A DNA stretch of 64,000 bases from Sphingobacteriales bacterium (GTDB taxonomy: Bacteria > Bacteroidota > Bacteroidia > Chitinophagales > UBA2359): assembly GCA_016711285.1 (NCBI GenBank), contig JADJTG010000014.1, forward strand, positions 62,001 to 126,000, in the 5' to 3' direction. Each line of letters begins with the position of its first letter. The stretch's first letter is position 1. Position numbers and translations under genes: made by a program. The notes beneath the pieces are model-generated. The model saw only the letters and a list, made by a program, of their open reading frames with translations, was not told where the DNA came from and searched no databases. Below are positions 45,074-54,538 of this stretch, piece after piece.

Positions 45074-47722
45074 ATGATTAAAAACTATTTTCTTGTGCTA
45101 CTGCTGTTGCTTACAGCTCTTATCCAGCAACAAAATGCTTGGGCACAAGACCGTTGCAGCACCATGCATCATCATGAGCTAATTAAACAAAAAGACCCAC
45201 TTTATGAACAAAAAAGGCAAGAAATAGAAGCCTTTACTGAGTCTTATTCACAAAAAGGCGGTAAGGCAGACCGTGCAGTTGTTACTATTCCGGTGGTGGT
45301 ACACGTTGTGTATCAAAATTCTACCGAAAATATCAGCAACGCACAAGTACAATCACAAATAGACGTATTGAATGAAGATTTTCGCCGTTTGAATGCAGAT
45401 GCTTCTTCTACTCCTTCTGCTTTTACAGGAATTGCTGCCGATGCAGAGGTTGAATTTTGTTTGGCTACCATAGACCCTTCAGGCAACGCTACTGACGGTA
45501 TCACCAACACTTCTACCGCAGTTGGTACGTTCAGTGATAATGATGCCGTAAAATATACTTCTTCAGGAGGTATAGATGCTTGGGATCCTTCTAGTTATTT
45601 GAATATTTGGGTCTGTGATATGGGTTCAAGCTTATTGGGTTATGCACAATTTCCGGGAGGTCCAAGTGCTACCGATGGTGTAGTAATCCATTATTTGTAC
45701 TTTGGTACTACAGGAACAGCAACTTCACCTTTTGACAAGGGACGTACTACTACGCACGAAGTAGGTCACTATTTGAATTTATATCATATCTGGGGTGATG
45801 ACGGCGGAGCTTGTACTGGCAGCGATTTGGTGTCAGACACGCCCAATCAAGCTAGTGAATATTACGGCTGCCCTGCTTATCCTCAAACATCTTGTAGTTC
45901 CAGCGATATGTTTATGAACTACATGGACTATACCGATGATGCTTGTATGAATATGTTTTCTGCCGGACAAAAAACAAGAATGCAGGCTTTGTTTGCCAGC
46001 GGAGGAGTACGTGTTTCATTGTTGAGTTCTACTGCTTGCGGTGCTGCGTGTACTGCGGCACCTGCGGCACCTGCATTGAGCAGCCCTGCCAATGCCGCCA
46101 CCAATGTTGCCCTTTCGCCAACTTTGAGCTGGGGTGCAGTGACAGGCACAAATGCTGCTACTTCTTATGAAGTGCAAGTATCTACATCTTCTACATTTGC
46201 TACTATTTATGCTTCTTATAGCGGAGCGAATACTTCTTATACCGTATCGCCCGCACTTGCTTATAGCACTACTTATTACTGGCGTGTGCGTTCTGTAAAT
46301 AGCTGCGGTACCGGTGCTTGGTCAACGATTCGGAGCTTTACTACATTGGCTTGTACTGCACCTGCCGCACCTGCATTGAGCAGCCCTGCCAATGCAGCCA
46401 TTAATATTGCACTTACTCCTACTTTGACATGGACTGCAGTTTCAGGTGCCACTTCTTACGATGTACAAGTATCTACTTCTAATACATTTGGCAGCACAGT
46501 AGCCAGTGGAACAGGTATTACAGGTACTTCTTATACTGTGGGCAGTTCTTTGAGTGTTGGAACTATTTATTACTGGCGTGTGCGCACCATTAACAGTTGT
46601 GGCACCAGTGCTTGGTCAACTGTATATAGTTTTACAACAACATCTTCTACTTGTAGTGATTATATTACCAATGGCGGTTTTGAATCGGGAGCAAATGTGG
46701 GTTGGTCGGAATCTTCTTCCAATGGTTTTCAAACCGTTGATAATACCAGCAACGTTTATAATAGCGGTGCTTGGTCGGCTTGGTTGGGCGGTGCCAATAA
46801 TGAAAACTCACAAGTTTGGCAATCTATTACTATTCCGGCGGGTTCTACAGCCACGCTCACCTATTATTATTTGATATACACCACTACTCAAACTACTTGT
46901 ACAGGAGATGTAGCGTATTTAAAAATAAACGGCACGACTGTTACTACTTATCAGTTGTGTACCAATACGTCTATGGGGAACTATGCACAAGCAACTTTTG
47001 ACTTGACATCTTATGCCGGACAAACAGTAGAAATCCGTTTTCAAGCGATTACCAATGCCAGCAATATAAGCCATTTCTTTGTAGATGATGTGGTAGCAGA
47101 AGTATGCGCTCCGGTTTGTCCTACTTCTTTGAACTATGTAAATACTACCGATGATTTTGTAAGTGGCGAAACTTTTGATTTTGAATGTTCCGGTGTTATC
47201 ACGGCAAACAATATCATCAATTCGGGGGCTAATATCACTTATGATTGCGGTGCTGCCAGCTATGTAAGTCTTACGAGTGGTTTTTGGGCAAAAAGCGGCT
47301 GTTTCTTTGAAGCATTCCCTGATGGCTGTGGCGGTGCTAAAAGTTTAGATGTACCCGCTGACGCTGTGGTGGTACAGGGTACAACTATCAATACAGATAT
47401 GACTACTTTGGCAAAAAGTAAACCGAATTATACTGCCAATACCAACACAGCAGCAAGCAAAGGTCTGTGGGTTACTTCATTGCAAGCCTACCCGAACCCG
47501 ACTGATGGTGTTATCAACTTTACAGTGAATGATGCGCCGCAGGGTTTTGTATTGAGCATTAGCGATATTCAAGGAAAAACAGTACATCAATGGAAACAAG
47601 ATGAGGCTGCTTCACAAGCAACTTTCAACTTGCCGGCGGGTGTGTTGCAAAGCGGCATTTATATTGCCACTTTAAGTATGAATAATGGCACTGTTGCTTA
47701 TCAAAAAATAGTGGTGCGTTAA
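45074..47722 (+). CDS. Secreted M43 (pappalysin-type) metalloprotease with T9SS type A sorting domain
   Basis: An 882-residue protein. Signal peptide (MIKNYFLVLLLLLTALIQQQ, cut after AWA), pro-region, then M43 protease with TTHEVGHYLNLYHIWGDDGG (HExxHxxxxxH zinc site, about residue 230) and MFMNYMDYTDDACMNMF (Met-turn). Two fibronectin III-like repeats follow (each starting PALSSPANAA and ending W.RVR.. SCGT.AWST), then a jelly-roll domain (about 525-675), a short Cys-rich module and the C-terminal sorting domain (SLQAYPNPTDGVINFTV ... SGIYIATL). It is exported by T9SS and probably degrades protein for nutrition. Followed by a strong terminator. Confidence 0.93.
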   Translation: MIKNYFLVLLLLLTALIQQQNAWAQDRCSTMHHHELIKQKDPLYEQKRQEIEAFTESYSQKGGKADRAVVTIPVVVHVVYQNSTENISNAQVQSQIDVLNEDFRRLNADASSTPSAFTGIAADAEVEFCLATIDPSGNATDGITNTSTAVGTFSDNDAVKYTSSGGIDAWDPSSYLNIWVCDMGSSLLGYAQFPGGPSATDGVVIHYLYFGTTGTATSPFDKGRTTTHEVGHYLNLYHIWGDDGGACTGSDLVSDTPNQASEYYGCPAYPQTSCSSSDMFMNYMDYTDDACMNMFSAGQKTRMQALFASGGVRVSLLSSTACGAACTAAPAAPALSSPANAATNVALSPTLSWGAVTGTNAATSYEVQVSTSSTFATIYASYSGANTSYTVSPALAYSTTYYWRVRSVNSCGTGAWSTIRSFTTLACTAPAAPALSSPANAAINIALTPTLTWTAVSGATSYDVQVSTSNTFGSTVASGTGITGTSYTVGSSLSVGTIYYWRVRTINSCGTSAWSTVYSFTTTSSTCSDYITNGGFESGANVGWSESSSNGFQTVDNTSNVYNSGAWSAWLGGANNENSQVWQSITIPAGSTATLTYYYLIYTTTQTTCTGDVAYLKINGTTVTTYQLCTNTSMGNYAQATFDLTSYAGQTVEIRFQAITNASNISHFFVDDVVAEVCAPVCPTSLNYVNTTDDFVSGETFDFECSGVITANNIINSGANITYDCGAASYVSLTSGFWAKSGCFFEAFPDGCGGAKSLDVPADAVVVQGTTINTDMTTLAKSKPNYTANTNTAASKGLWVTSLQAYPNPTDGVINFTVNDAPQGFVLSISDIQGKTVHQWKQDEAASQATFNLPAGVLQSGIYIATLSMNNGTVAYQKIVVR

Positions 47723-47742
47723 TTTTTAATTTTATTTTTGCA

Positions 47743-47783
47743 TAAAAACACACTGTTATTAAAAATAGCAGTGTGTTTTTTTT
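47743..47783 (+). terminator. Intrinsic terminator after the M43 protease gene
   Basis: ACACACTG and CAGTGTGT arms, with inner TTAT/ATAG, then T9. The A run on the left also makes it usable from the other strand. Confidence 0.9.
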
Positions 47784-47945
47784 TATTTTAAAAAAAATAA
47801 AGACACTCTGTGTTCCAAAATAATAGTTCTCGTGCATATCAATTTCAATGAAAATTGTTTACTAAGGCAATCTTGTTTATTTTTGGCACTTATATAGCTG
47901 TTTTTTTTAAAAAAAACATAGTACTTTTTTATTGATACAAAACGA

Positions 47946-48893
47946 ATGAAAGCAGCCGAAACAAAGGTGATGATAAGTGTGGTGAGTCCGGTGTATCGGG
48001 CACAGGCTATCGTATCGGAGTTGGTGCGGCAAATGGTTGAGGCTCTTGCTCCTTTGGGTTTGGAGTACGAAATTATTTTGGTAGAAGACGGTAGTCCCGA
48101 TGCTTCGTGGCAGGCGATAGAAGTGGCGGCGCGGCAATGCAATGCGGTGCGCGGCATCAAATTGAGCCGCAATTTCGGGCAGCATATCGCCATCACTGCC
48201 GGACTGCAGACGGCGCGTGGGCAATATATCATTGTGATGGACTGCGACCTGCAAGATGCGCCTCATTATATTCCGCTGCTGCTGCAACGTGCCCGCGAAG
48301 GCTACGACATTGTTTATACGCGCAAGCAAGAACGCCGGCACGGTTGGTTTAAAAACATCACGGCGCGGCTTTATTTCAGCATTTACAATTATCTGGCAGA
48401 AACCAAATCGCTAGGCGAACAAATCGGGGCATATTCACTGTTGAGCCGCCGTGCTGTTGAGGCTTTTCTGCAAATAAAAGATGTACACCGACATTATTTA
48501 TTGTTGGTACAAACACTGGGTTTTCCGCACAGTACCCTTGATATTGAGCATCAGCCGCGCTACGAAGGCAATAGCAGCTACACTTTTTCAAAATTGCTGC
48601 GACACGCATTAGACGGCATTACTTCTCAGTCGGATAAGCTGCTGCGGTTGAGCATCGGTTTGGGGTTTTTCTTGTTCATAGGCTCGGTGTTGTACGCACT
48701 ATATTTGGTGGCGGCGTATTGTATTCGCGGGGCGGCACCGGGTTATACTTCATTGATGGCAGCTTTGTTGTTTTCTACGGGCGTAATTTTGGTGTCGGTG
48801 GGCATTGCGGGTATTTATATCGGAAAAATTTTTGAGCAGGTCAAAGAGCGTCCTTTGTATTTTGTGGAGAAAAAAACGGAAGATTATATTTGA
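47946..48893 (+). CDS. Glycosyltransferase family 2, polyprenyl-phosphate sugar transferase type
   Basis: A 315-residue GT2 enzyme of the DPM1/ArnC/GtrB type. ISVVSPVYRAQAIVSELV, IILVEDGSPDASWQ, IKLSRNFGQHIAITAGLQ and VMDCDLQDAPH (DXD-like) form the GT-A domain. QIGAYSLLSRRAVEAF and the C-terminal pair of membrane helices (about 240-262 and 275-300) complete it. It probably loads a sugar onto undecaprenyl phosphate at the inner membrane for envelope glycan work. The next gene starts 1 bp after its stop. Confidence 0.87.
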   Translation: MKAAETKVMISVVSPVYRAQAIVSELVRQMVEALAPLGLEYEIILVEDGSPDASWQAIEVAARQCNAVRGIKLSRNFGQHIAITAGLQTARGQYIIVMDCDLQDAPHYIPLLLQRAREGYDIVYTRKQERRHGWFKNITARLYFSIYNYLAETKSLGEQIGAYSLLSRRAVEAFLQIKDVHRHYLLLVQTLGFPHSTLDIEHQPRYEGNSSYTFSKLLRHALDGITSQSDKLLRLSIGLGFFLFIGSVLYALYLVAAYCIRGAAPGYTSLMAALLFSTGVILVSVGIAGIYIGKIFEQVKERPLYFVEKKTEDYI

Positions 48894-48894
48894 G

Positions 48895-49512
48895 ATGAAA
48901 ATAACAGAAATTTTGCAGCAGACGGATCATTATTATACTGCCAAATTGCAGGCTCACGGCACTACACCACAGGGCGCAGACTGGAATGGGGCGGCATCGC
49001 AGGAGTTGCGTTTTGCGGTGTTGGCGCAACTTTTTGATGCACAAAAAAGCAATTTTTCGGTGTTGGATTACGGCTGCGGCTATGGTGCTTTTTGGGAGTG
49101 GCTGCAAAGGCAGACTTATACCGATATTATATATAGCGGCTATGATATTTCGGCGGCGATGTTGCAGACGGCACAAGAGCAATACCCGGCACTTGCTTTC
49201 AGCCGACAAATTCCCGAAACGGCGGCAGATTTTGTAGTAGCGAGCGGGGTGTGGAACGTAAAGCAACAACAAAATACCACACAATGGGAGCAATATATTT
49301 GCGATGAGTTGGCACAATTGCAGCGTTTGAGCAAGCGCGGTTTTGCTTTTAATTTACTCACCGCTTACTCCGACCCGCCCAAGCAGCGCGATTATTTATA
49401 TTATGCCTCGCCCACTTTTTGGTTTGACTACTGCAAACGTCATTTTTCGGCACGGGTGGCTTTGCTCCACGACTATCCTTTGTATGAATTTACGATATTG
49501 GTGCGAAAATGA
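48895..49512 (+). CDS. Class I SAM-dependent methyltransferase
   Basis: A 205-residue protein from ATG 48895 (MKITEILQQTDHYYTAKLQA), chosen as it directly follows the glycosyltransferase stop. SAM motif I VLDYGCGYGAFWEWL (about residue 55), acidic loop GYDISAAMLQTAQEQYP and DFVVASGVWNVKQ. Substrate unknown; coupling to the glycosyltransferase gene suggests a glycan or lipid-linked target (inference). Confidence 0.8.
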   Translation: MKITEILQQTDHYYTAKLQAHGTTPQGADWNGAASQELRFAVLAQLFDAQKSNFSVLDYGCGYGAFWEWLQRQTYTDIIYSGYDISAAMLQTAQEQYPALAFSRQIPETAADFVVASGVWNVKQQQNTTQWEQYICDELAQLQRLSKRGFAFNLLTAYSDPPKQRDYLYYASPTFWFDYCKRHFSARVALLHDYPLYEFTILVRK

Positions 49513-49634
49513 TTTTAAAAAAAACACCCAATACAAGCCTTCTTTTACCAAAAAGAAGGATACTTACACTATCTTCGCCTTTTTTATAATAAACGTTTTC
49601 GGGCGTATTCATTTTTTGTATTTATACTATTTAC

Positions 49635-50374
49635 ATGTCTGTAAAAAATCCCAATCTCATTATTTATGAAGATGACAGCCTGCTCGTGCTGAACAAAACG
49701 GCGGGTTGGCTCACCATTCCCGACCGCTACGAACCCGAATTGCCCAATGTTCGTGATATGCTGCAAAGCCGCTATCCCGAAATATTTGTGGTACATCGTT
49801 TGGATAAAGAAACGAGCGGAGCTTTGTGTTTTGCCAAGCAAGCGCAGGTGCATAAAGTTTTATCCAAGCAATTTGAGAGCCGTCAGGTATCCAAAAATAC
49901 CATGCACTGTGCGAAGGTGTGATGCTCACCGCCACCGGCACGATTGACTTGCCTTTGGCACTCAATCCCAAGCGCGGACTGATGGAAATAAACCGACAAA
50001 GCGGCAAAAGGTCGGTGACGCACTACCGTGTGCTGGAATGTTTTAAAGCGCATACTTTGGTGGAAATAGATTTGGAAACGGGCAGACAGCATCAGATACG
50101 GGCGCATTTTCGGGCGGTGGGTTTTCCTTTGGTGGGCGATACTTTGTACGGAAAAGGCAAGCCTTTGTTGTTGTCGGCGATGAAAAGGAGATTTAACCTG
50201 AACCGCAGTGGTGAGGAGCAGCCTTTGATGGAACGCACCTGCCTCCACTCCCTGCAACTCGGATTTCAGCACCCCCTTACAGATGAAACGCTGCAAATAG
50301 AAGCACCTTTGGCAAAAGATTTTGAGGTGACACTGAAAATGTTGCGCCGTTTTGCACCGGCACGAGTGGTGTAG
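49635..50374 (+). CDS. RluA-family pseudouridine synthase, one frameshift
   Basis: About 246 residues when one missing A near 49895 (A-run before TACCATGCA) is restored, joining FESRQVSKKYHALCEGVMLT. The catalytic motif is VVHRLDKETSGALCFAK (Asp in HRLD); the later EIDLETGRQHQIRAHFRAVG and PLVGDTLYGKG are RluA signatures. It isomerises uridine in rRNA or tRNA; there is no S4 domain. The exact target is not predictable. Convergent with the T9SS cargo cluster. Confidence 0.88.
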
Positions 50375-50411
50375 CGATATTTTTATTAAAAATCAAATAC
50401 AAATATATTAT

Positions 50412-51227
50412 TCATCGTATCAGGGTAATACTGCCTTTTTCGGTGAAATGCTTGGAATTTTGGTCGGTTTGGTAGGTGCAATAAAATAGATACACCCCGA
50501 CAGGCTGCGGCTTGCCATTGAAAGTGCCGTCCCAGGCGAGGTGGGGGTCGTTGCTGCCAAAGACCAACTGCCCGTAGCGGTTGTAGATATTGAGTTGATA
50601 GCTGGATACTTGTGCGCCCGCCTCTGCCAGCAGTGGGCGGTAGGTGTCGTTGTTGCCATCGTCATTGGGCGAAAAAGCAGAGGGGAAAACGTCGGGGCAA
50701 GTTCCTTTAAAATAAATTTGATAATGATAGATAGTATCGCAGGCGTTTTTACGAAGATGTGTAGTATCAACAATGTTAGTATTTTCTCTGTAATATATCC
50801 CATTTAGCTCATATATTGCGCTTTCACATACCTGTACGGCAGTATCTTTTTCTATAAAAAATTTCTCAAGATTATAAAAATCTAATCCTACATTAAATCT
50901 TCTAGCTCCCGCGGCTATGGCTTCTTCTATTGGAAGTAAGTTCGGTAATAAAATATCAGAGTCATAGAGTTTAATTTTACCAACCGGAATTTCACTATCC
51001 TGAACAGCAATATACGGAATACCATGTAGGGTTAGGGTCAGGTTGTAGTCGCAATCTCGGATTAGCGCAAATTCATATGTTGTGTCTGTATCTGTAAGAA
51101 TGGGTATATAAGTTTGAGCTAAAATAATCGAATCGCCATACAGCACTTCATATAAAGTAGCATTGGGAGTTTGCAAACTATCAGCAGGCAAAAAGAAAAA
51201 TAATAACCACCTAAATAAGTCGGTCAC
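50412..51227 (-). CDS. Secreted protein with T9SS type B (gliding-motility-type) C-terminal domain
   Basis: A 271-residue protein ending in the CHU_C / type B sorting domain: PDVFPSAFSPNDDGNNDTYR, YQLNIYNRYGQLVFGSND, LAWDGTFNGKPQPVGVYLFY. The GTG start overlaps the stop of a 55-residue frame by 4 bp. Its own N-terminus (TDLFRWLLFFFLPADS) could be a signal peptide. Alternatively both frames are one gene with a frameshift. T9SS type B proteins are often surface-attached. Last gene of the exported-protein cluster. Confidence 0.72.
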   Translation of the reverse strand: MTDLFRWLLFFFLPADSLQTPNATLYEVLYGDSIILAQTYIPILTDTDTTYEFALIRDCDYNLTLTLHGIPYIAVQDSEIPVGKIKLYDSDILLPNLLPIEEAIAAGARRFNVGLDFYNLEKFFIEKDTAVQVCESAIYELNGIYYRENTNIVDTTHLRKNACDTIYHYQIYFKGTCPDVFPSAFSPNDDGNNDTYRPLLAEAGAQVSSYQLNIYNRYGQLVFGSNDPHLAWDGTFNGKPQPVGVYLFYCTYQTDQNSKHFTEKGSITLIR

Positions 51228-51391
51228 GTATTATAATCATCAGTCAATTCTACTTTAAAAAAAGCCCATTCGGGTACAGGAGCATCTACTGTCAAAGAGA
51301 AAGAACATTTTCCAAAAAATTGTCCAATACTATTATCAAACGGATAAATAATAGCGCAAAACAAAAGAACATTTAATAAAAATTTAAACAT
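51224..51391 (-). CDS. Short exported peptide or 5' part of the type B cargo gene
   Basis: A 55-residue frame with a clear signal peptide (MFKFLLNVLLFCAIIYPF) and a mature part CSFSLTVDAPVPEWAFFKVE that looks like the start of a larger secreted protein. It overlaps the next frame by GTGA. I favour a frameshifted 5' end of the type B protein slightly, but a separate micro-protein cannot be excluded. Confidence 0.45.
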   Translation of the reverse strand: MFKFLLNVLLFCAIIYPFDNSIGQFFGKCSFSLTVDAPVPEWAFFKVELTDDYNT

Positions 51392-51395
51392 CTTT

Positions 51396-53381
51396 TTATT
51401 CAATTTTGATGAGTTTCTGTTGAAAAATTGTGGTATTGAGTGCGTTGTTGATATGTAGGAAATAAACACCTGATACCATTTTGCTAAAATCTGCTTGTAA
51501 AACACCCCTGCCCTGCTCGACTTCCTTTTTCATTAAAAATACCATTTCTCCTATTGAATTATACAGCGTAATGTTCAAATGTTCTTTTTGTGATAACTCC
51601 ATTATAATATTTAGGTAATCTTTAAAAGGATTAGGAGATACAACAAAATTACTGTTTTTATGTAAGCTGGTGTCTGTATTTTCGTTTATTGATTTTTTTC
51701 CGCTATCCTCAAAAAACGCTCCCTCATAATAATTGCACTTACAAGCACAAAATTCGTCATCACAAAAAGTAATTTGTTTGCCATCACAAGTAGCTAAAAT
51801 CATAGAAGCACTCGTACCACAAATGCCTATTGTATCAAATTTTATCTCCAAATTGACTACCAAATCCGTAATAAAGCGAACATTTATGGGACCATTAGGA
51901 TTGAGCGGCTCCACATCAATAAATTCACAATAAGCATCTACCTGAGCACAGCGAAAGCATTGTTTATCTATATCTTTACTAAAAAGTGTTATTCCCCCCA
52001 ATGGAATTCCATCTATACCAAAAAAATGAGGGTTTTCTGGATTGGGGTCGTTTTTACAAATCTTAGCTGCGTCACAAGATGTGAAATTTGTCATTTTTAA
52101 TTCATACTCGCCTGCATTGCCAACATGTGCCAAATTGCCCGTACAATAAGTAGTAACTATACAGTTTGGATCTGTTTGTTGCTCCGTGATCTCTCCTTGC
52201 TCTATAAATTTTCCGTTACAATAAATACCACATTTTTCATCTGCTGTTAATAAGCCTTCATTATTTTTAATCTCTACGCTGCCTATATTTGTGCTTTTAC
52301 ACCCGTTTGCATCAATAGCTTGTACGGTATAAGTTCCTGATGACAAATAATTAATAGTACTACCTTGCAGGCCATTGCTCCAAATAAAATTATAAGGAGA
52401 CTTACCGCCGCTTGCAGAAGCACTTGCCGTACCCAAACCATTGCAATCGCCTGAAGTGCCGACCGCAGTGACCTCAAGTTTTATAAAATCGCAACTAAAC
52501 AACTCATAACATTTTTTAATTTTGTAGGAGCAGCCTGTGGTAATAACGACACAATATTTGCCGGGACCCAAGCCGCTGATGTCTTGTGTGGAGGCGGTGT
52601 AGCCGTTGGGTCCTGTCCATTGATATACTACGGGAGTGGTGTAATCGTCGGGTATGGATACATCAATATTAATAGAGCCGCCGGTGGGGTTATCTAAGGT
52701 GGGTACTATTGGTGTGGCTCCTGTTATTTCCAAAAGCGGGTATACTTGGGTATATCCATCACAATTGGGATAGGTGATGCTGGGAGTAACATCGCCTTTG
52801 CAGCAGCAGACTTCTATTTTTTTGGTATCTATCAGGCATTCGTAGTTTTCGGTATAGAGTTCTACGATGTAAGTGCCTTGGCACAAATTCATTATCCCCG
52901 TTTCTGTATATGAACCACCAACCGAACCTCCTCCTTCCTTACTCCATTCCAATTCATAGTCTTTTCCTACCAAATCTTCGTCTATTGCAACGCTAATAGC
53001 TCCGTCGCATATATTGCCCTCGCATTTAGAAACGTGCTGTAAAGAAAGCACCTCTATGCTTGCGTTTTGCTCAGGTACGGTGAAAACCGTAAAAATAGCA
53101 CCGCACCAAGCATCTGTGATATAAAGCCAATAGTTGCCCGCCGGAATATTGCACAAATCTGCCAGATCACTTGAGCCGTTTACTACTATTTCTGAGTTAC
53201 TAACCGTATTGCCCCACCACTCTACCATATAAGGTGAATGACCGCCGTTGATGGTGATATCTATACAGCCTTGCTGTTCGCATTTGGAAGCGGGTGTAAT
53301 AAGCACACTTAAATTGCTGGCGGTTTGGGCACTGAGCATAAACCCCAGTAGCCAACTGATGAGTATAGTGATAGTTTTCAT
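51396..53381 (-). CDS. Cys-rich secreted protein with SprB-like repeats and T9SS type A sorting domain
   Basis: A 661-residue protein with a signal peptide (MKTITILISWLLGFMLSAQ). Several SprB-type Ig-like repeats follow, for example ASASGGKSPYNFIWSNGLQG then SSGTYTVQAIDANGCKS, and earlier divergent copies (HSPYMVEWWGN, YQWTGPNGYTASTQDISGLG). The C-terminal sorting domain is VVSPNPFKDYLNIIMELSQ ... SGVYFLHINN. Notably many Cys, likely disulfide-bonded. SprB-like proteins act in adhesion or gliding; here it may be a surface adhesin (inference). Confidence 0.85.
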   Translation of the reverse strand: MKTITILISWLLGFMLSAQTASNLSVLITPASKCEQQGCIDITINGGHSPYMVEWWGNTVSNSEIVVNGSSDLADLCNIPAGNYWLYITDAWCGAIFTVFTVPEQNASIEVLSLQHVSKCEGNICDGAISVAIDEDLVGKDYELEWSKEGGGSVGGSYTETGIMNLCQGTYIVELYTENYECLIDTKKIEVCCCKGDVTPSITYPNCDGYTQVYPLLEITGATPIVPTLDNPTGGSINIDVSIPDDYTTPVVYQWTGPNGYTASTQDISGLGPGKYCVVITTGCSYKIKKCYELFSCDFIKLEVTAVGTSGDCNGLGTASASASGGKSPYNFIWSNGLQGSTINYLSSGTYTVQAIDANGCKSTNIGSVEIKNNEGLLTADEKCGIYCNGKFIEQGEITEQQTDPNCIVTTYCTGNLAHVGNAGEYELKMTNFTSCDAAKICKNDPNPENPHFFGIDGIPLGGITLFSKDIDKQCFRCAQVDAYCEFIDVEPLNPNGPINVRFITDLVVNLEIKFDTIGICGTSASMILATCDGKQITFCDDEFCACKCNYYEGAFFEDSGKKSINENTDTSLHKNSNFVVSPNPFKDYLNIIMELSQKEHLNITLYNSIGEMVFLMKKEVEQGRGVLQADFSKMVSGVYFLHINNALNTTIFQQKLIKIE

Positions 53382-53392
53382 TGTTTTATACT

Positions 53393-53950
53393 TTATAAGT
53401 TTTTTATAACAATAGTATTGTTTTTAATTTGTATAAGGCGGCGTTTGGTTTGTTCCGCAGTACCATATAACAACACTATCAAATCTTCGTGCAGGGTGCG
53501 TATCTTTATCAAGTTTCCTTCGTGCAGGGTGCTGTTGTCCAATATTATTTTTTCGGCGATGGCTTGCAGGCTTTTTTTTGACGCATTGTAGCGATACACC
53601 GAAAGGAGCACATCGCTACGGAGGCTGTCTGTGAAAGCGGCTGAAAACAAAAGAGAGTCGCTGAGGGTGAAATATACGGTATTGGAGTCGCTGGGAGCTA
53701 TACTGGCACTCAAATAATTTGATGAGGGTACGACAAATTTTGATGCATCAGGAAAAGTGAGTAATATTTTATTTTTTTTATTTCTGCTCACCTGTACTAT
53801 CCGAAGAACAGGTTTTAAATGTGTATTTTTGTCTTCATCAAGTACCACATCTTGTATAAAACCTGACATATACTGCCCCGACACCTCTTGCGCTATAGTG
53901 GTATTTGTAAAAACTAAAAATAGTATTATATAAAAATTAATATTTTTCAT
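53393..53950 (-). CDS. Hypothetical secreted protein
   Basis: A 185-residue protein with a signal peptide (MKNINFYIILFLVFTNTTIA). The rest is beta-rich without a known domain. Its end (LIVLLYGTAEQTKRRLIQIK, NNTIVIKNL) has the same layout as the end of the neighbouring gene at 53972, so the two may be diverged tandem paralogues. Same strand and 11 bp from the SprB-like gene; probably one operon. Confidence 0.65.
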   Translation of the reverse strand: MKNINFYIILFLVFTNTTIAQEVSGQYMSGFIQDVVLDEDKNTHLKPVLRIVQVSRNKKNKILLTFPDASKFVVPSSNYLSASIAPSDSNTVYFTLSDSLLFSAAFTDSLRSDVLLSVYRYNASKKSLQAIAEKIILDNSTLHEGNLIKIRTLHEDLIVLLYGTAEQTKRRLIQIKNNTIVIKNL

Positions 53951-53971
53951 GTGTTTTTCGTAATATCTGTT

Positions 53972-54526
53972 TTATAAATCATACAAATACAATTTATCAT
54001 CTTTTAAATAGAGTAGTTTGCGTTGGTATCTTGATAACTGTTTAATTTCATCACCTATTAGTATCATATCTCCGCTTAATATTCGTATATCCTGAATTCT
54101 TCCGTCACTCCTATATGGCCTTGGACCTAATAGAGGTTCTGTATAATTTGTTCTCACAGGTTCAACTATTCCCTTCTCTATGCTATATTTATAAGTCTTA
54201 CACTCCAAAATAGTATTTGCAAAACGGATAAAATACACCAATGTACTATCATTCCAAGCTATATAAAAAGTATGTTTACTGGAACAAAAAAATCGATGGT
54301 TCAGTATTAATTGCTTTTTGGGTGAAAATTCAAAAACGGTTTTACCTGTTAGCTTGTTATCAATTATTTCTTCATATACCTCCACAAACGGAACAGGTTC
54401 TTCTATCCAAACATTATTAAGGCTGTCAAATTTTTCGTTGGGGATAACATAATCTTTCAGTATTTTCTCTTGTGCAATAAGAAAAGAATACACAAAAAGT
54501 GATAATAGTTGTAAATATATTTTCAT
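53972..54526 (-). CDS. Hypothetical secreted protein, possible paralogue of its neighbour
   Basis: A 184-residue protein with a signal peptide (MKIYLQLLSLFVYSFLIAQ). Predicted beta-rich; ends MILIGDEIKQLSRYQRKLLY, LKDDKLYLYDL. No family recognised. It lies between the transglutaminase-like gene (12 bp upstream) and the other small exported protein, so co-expression is likely. Confidence 0.65.
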   Translation of the reverse strand: MKIYLQLLSLFVYSFLIAQEKILKDYVIPNEKFDSLNNVWIEEPVPFVEVYEEIIDNKLTGKTVFEFSPKKQLILNHRFFCSSKHTFYIAWNDSTLVYFIRFANTILECKTYKYSIEKGIVEPVRTNYTEPLLGPRPYRSDGRIQDIRILSGDMILIGDEIKQLSRYQRKLLYLKDDKLYLYDL

Positions 54527-54538
54527 ATTAAATTTTTA